The notes beneath the pieces were generated by a model that saw only the letters and a list, made by a program, of their open reading frames with translations, made no database searches and had not been told where the DNA came from. A stretch of 6,548 bases of DNA from Peptococcaceae bacterium (lineage in GTDB: Bacteria; Bacillota; DSM-12270; Thermacetogeniales; Thermacetogeniaceae), in the NCBI GenBank assembly GCA_003132605.1, contig PKYJ01000036.1, positions 1-6,548 on the forward strand. The letters run 5' to 3'. Each line of letters begins with the position of its first letter. The stretch's first letter is position 1. Position numbers and translations under genes: made by a program. Below are positions 5,011-6,548 of the stretch, in pieces.

Positions 5011-6132
5011 TCAGAACAGCAACAGTTCTTTCCGCATATAGACGTTCAGGATCAACCCCACGGCGATCAGGTTGGTAAGCATGAAGCTGCCGCCGTAACT
5101 CATGAAAGGCAACGGGATACCGGTGACCGGCATGATCCCGATGGTCATGCCGATATTTTCCAAGATATGGAACAGCCACATGAAGAGGATGCCCCCGATC
5201 ATCAGCCTGCCAAAAGTATCCCGGGACTGGAAGGCTATGGCCTGCGCCCTGGTGATCAGGTTGTAGTAGAGCACCAGCAAAATACCCGCCCCCAGGAAAC
5301 CGAGCTCCTCGCCGATCACCGAGAAGATGAAGTCGGTATTTTGCTCAGGCAGGAAGTTCAACTGCACCTGGGACCCGTGGTACAGCCCCTTGCCCTGCCC
5401 CCACAGGCCACCGGAACCGACAGCCACTAAAGACTGGATGATATGGTAGCCATACCCTTGGGGGTCCGAATAGGGATTGACGAACACCACCAGGCGGTTT
5501 AATTGCCATTCCTTCAAGGGAAGGGGCATATGCAGGGGGGAGAAGTGCAGGGCCAAAGCCAGAGCGGTCACCGCCAAGGCACCCCCCAGCAGTTGCAGCA
5601 GCAGGGTCGGCCGCGCCCCGGCCAGGTACAGCATGCCGAAGAAGATGACGATAAAGACGAGGGATGTCCCCAGGTCCGGCTGGATGAACACCAGCAGGAA
5701 GGGCACCGCGAAATACAGGAAGCAGGGCGCCAGGTCCTTCAAATGCTGCAGTTCTCCCTGCCGCCTGGACAGGTAAGAGGCAAAACAGACGATGATCATA
5801 ACCTTGGCAAACTCAGATGGCTGCAATCCTAAAAGCGTACGTTGCACACCGTTGATGCTGTGTCCTGCAAACACCGCCAGCAACGCTGCTATCATCACTG
5901 CGTAGATGGCGTGGTGCCACTGGTGCAACTTGGAATAGTCGAAGGAAAAGGTGATCACGCCGGCCGCGATCAGGCCCAGCACGATCCACAGTGCCTGTCT
6001 CTCAACATAGTACACCGCGCCGTTCGGCGTGGCGGCTGAAGCGCTACTCATAACCAGCAGGTTCAGCCCCAAGAGGATTCCAATTACCAGCAGAAAATTA
6101 AGATCGAGGCCCTTCAGACGACGACTGAGCAT
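5011..6132 (-). CDS. rodA: SEDS peptidoglycan polymerase RodA
   Basis: RodA is the SEDS glycosyltransferase that polymerises lipid II into glycan strands during cell elongation, working with a class B penicillin-binding protein and MreBCD at the membrane. Seen (373 residues from ATG 6132): about ten hydrophobic segments along the length, INGVQRTLLGLQPSEFAK (93-110), the conserved QPDLGTS at 151-157 with the essential-type Asp153, PEQNTDFIFSVIGEELGF (262-279) and GIPLPFMSYGGS (338-349), all SEDS hallmarks. The PEQNTDFIF loop and the neighbourhood (min genes) favour RodA over FtsW. An upstream ATG at 6168 would add 12 residues, but it lies inside the -10 box TATAATG, so transcripts from that promoter would lack it; AGAGGGGA precedes ATG 6132, although at a slightly long spacing. 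The gene follows minE by 87 bases and precedes spoIVFA. Confidence 0.93.
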   Translation of the reverse strand: MLSRRLKGLDLNFLLVIGILLGLNLLVMSSASAATPNGAVYYVERQALWIVLGLIAAGVITFSFDYSKLHQWHHAIYAVMIAALLAVFAGHSINGVQRTLLGLQPSEFAKVMIIVCFASYLSRRQGELQHLKDLAPCFLYFAVPFLLVFIQPDLGTSLVFIVIFFGMLYLAGARPTLLLQLLGGALAVTALALALHFSPLHMPLPLKEWQLNRLVVFVNPYSDPQGYGYHIIQSLVAVGSGGLWGQGKGLYHGSQVQLNFLPEQNTDFIFSVIGEELGFLGAGILLVLYYNLITRAQAIAFQSRDTFGRLMIGGILFMWLFHILENIGMTIGIMPVTGIPLPFMSYGGSFMLTNLIAVGLILNVYMRKELLLF

Positions 6133-6133
6133 T

Positions 6134-6165
6134 AGACCAGTTTCCCCTCTCAAGGAAGCTGGTCT
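6134..6165 (-). promoter_or_regulatory. Leader hairpin or operator covering the rodA ribosome binding site
   Basis: Arms AGACCAG (6134-6140) and CTGGTCT (6159-6165) are a perfect 7-base inverted repeat. Inside them, after one mismatch, TTCC and GGAA add four more pairs around an 8-base loop. On the minus strand the structure ends one base before ATG 6132 and holds the AGAGGGGA ribosome binding site in its loop and 3' arm. It also begins right after the -10 box, so it could act as a DNA operator or as an RNA structure that limits rodA translation in read-through transcripts from the min genes. Confidence 0.55.
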
Positions 6166-6166
6166 C

Positions 6167-6195
6167 ATTATAAAGCAAGGACATCCCCCAGTCTA
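6167..6195 (-). promoter_or_regulatory. Sigma-A-type promoter for rodA
   Basis: On the minus strand TAGACT (6190-6195, four of six consensus bases) is followed after exactly 17 bases by a perfect TATAAT (6167-6172). Transcription would start near 6160, about 28 bases before ATG 6132. It lies between the minE stop and rodA, so rodA can be expressed apart from min. Confidence 0.65.
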
Positions 6196-6219
6196 TCGCT
6201 ATCCGCGCTCCTCACTTCT

Positions 6220-6498
6220 CTACACGCAGGTGGGCAGACGTTTCATCTTGACGACCGGAATGTTGGCCACCAGTGCTATACTGCCCTTGTCCCGGTGGAG
6301 AGAGATCTCCATATTGGTCTCGTCTATCTCCAGATAATCGGTGATCACCTTCAGGATATCGCTACGCAAGGAGTCCATCATCTGCGGCGTGAGATCCATG
6401 CGGTCGTGCATCAGAACGAGGCGGAGTCTCTCCGTGGCGACATTCTTGCTGGCCCTGCCGGTTTCCTTGCCAAATATGCGCTGCAGCAGATCTAGCAT
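6220..6498 (-). CDS. minE: Cell division topological specificity factor MinE
   Basis: MinE binds membrane-attached MinD, stimulates its ATPase and displaces MinC, producing the oscillation that keeps FtsZ ring assembly at mid-cell. Seen: 92 residues, normal for the family. A short N-terminal amphipathic segment (MLDLLQRIFG) can bind membrane. The MinD-contact region at about 16-34 is SKNVATERLRLVLMHDRMD, and the topological-specificity domain follows (MDSLRSDILKVITDYLEID, then ISLHRDKGSIALVANIPV). ATG 6498 follows GGGGTGAG. The minD stop lies 13 bases upstream, overlapping the ribosome-binding region, so translational coupling with minD is likely. Bacillus subtilis lacks MinE, so its presence next to spoIVFA points to a clostridial-type spore former. 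Confidence 0.93.
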   Translation of the reverse strand: MLDLLQRIFGKETGRASKNVATERLRLVLMHDRMDLTPQMMDSLRSDILKVITDYLEIDETNMEISLHRDKGSIALVANIPVVKMKRLPTCV

Positions 6499-6511
6499 CT
6501 TCTCACCCCGC

Positions 6512-6548
6512 TCAACCGGTACGAAGTCCCAACAGGCGTCTGACCCGG
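6512..6548 (-). CDS. minD: MinD C-terminal end (partial, rest beyond the window)
   Basis: One minus-strand frame entering from the window edge reads RVRRLLGLRTG and then TGA (6512-6514), 13 bases before minE. A basic, leucine-rich amphipathic tail of this kind is the membrane-targeting sequence that ends MinD, the Walker-type ATPase that recruits MinC and MinE to the membrane. The call rests on 11 residues plus the position directly before minE. Confidence 0.72.
   Translation of the reverse strand, partial: RVRRLLGLRTG

Noticed and set aside
6133..6168. Upstream ATG at 6168 for rodA, adding 12 residues
   Set aside because: It overlaps the TATAAT box and has no ribosome binding site; the ATG at 6132 fits other RodA starts better.

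Overview
The window reads as a chromosomal stretch from a fairly GC-rich, endospore-forming Firmicute of the clostridial type (a Peptococcaceae- or Moorella-like organism is my best guess). This rests on a SpoIVFA-like sporulation gene beside a Min system that includes MinE, next to RodA and RNase G. Every supported gene is on the minus strand, so transcription runs from high to low coordinates. Gene order parallels the Bacillus subtilis mreBCD-minCD-spoIVFAB-rplU region. Relative to B. subtilis, minE and rodA are added between minD and spoIVFA, and a radical SAM pair plus RNase G are added after the spoIVF position.

Layout in transcription order: the last codons of minD (6512-6548); minE (6220-6498); a likely sigma-A promoter and a leader hairpin (6134-6195); rodA (5011-6132); a sigma-E-like promoter (4937-4965); a spoIVFA-like degenerate LytM/M23 gene (4228-4902); a terminator hairpin (4171-4205). 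A 321-base gap (3907-4227) follows where spoIVFB would be expected; it holds structured non-coding sequence and no detectable protease gene. Next come a B12-binding-type radical SAM protein (2017-3906), a 215-base structured leader (1802-2016), a DUF2344 'radical SAM-linked' protein (1016-1801), a 122-base spacer with palindromes, and the N-terminal 297 codons of RNase G (1-893), which runs off the window.

The first half handles cell shape, division-site placement and sporulation signalling: MinD/MinE oscillation, RodA peptidoglycan polymerisation in elongation, and SpoIVFA control of the sigma-K-processing protease. The second half pairs two proteins of unknown function, the radical SAM enzyme and its DUF2344 partner, with an RNA-processing endonuclease. 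That association suggests, but does not prove, an RNA- or ribosome-related role.

The less expected signals are the absence of spoIVFB directly after spoIVFA, a close match to a sigma-E promoter ahead of spoIVFA, an in-frame insertion built from a heptamer repeat and a palindrome inside the DUF2344 gene, and several palindromes that share the core GCGAAG(C). I found no tRNA, rRNA, CRISPR array, transposase or phage gene.
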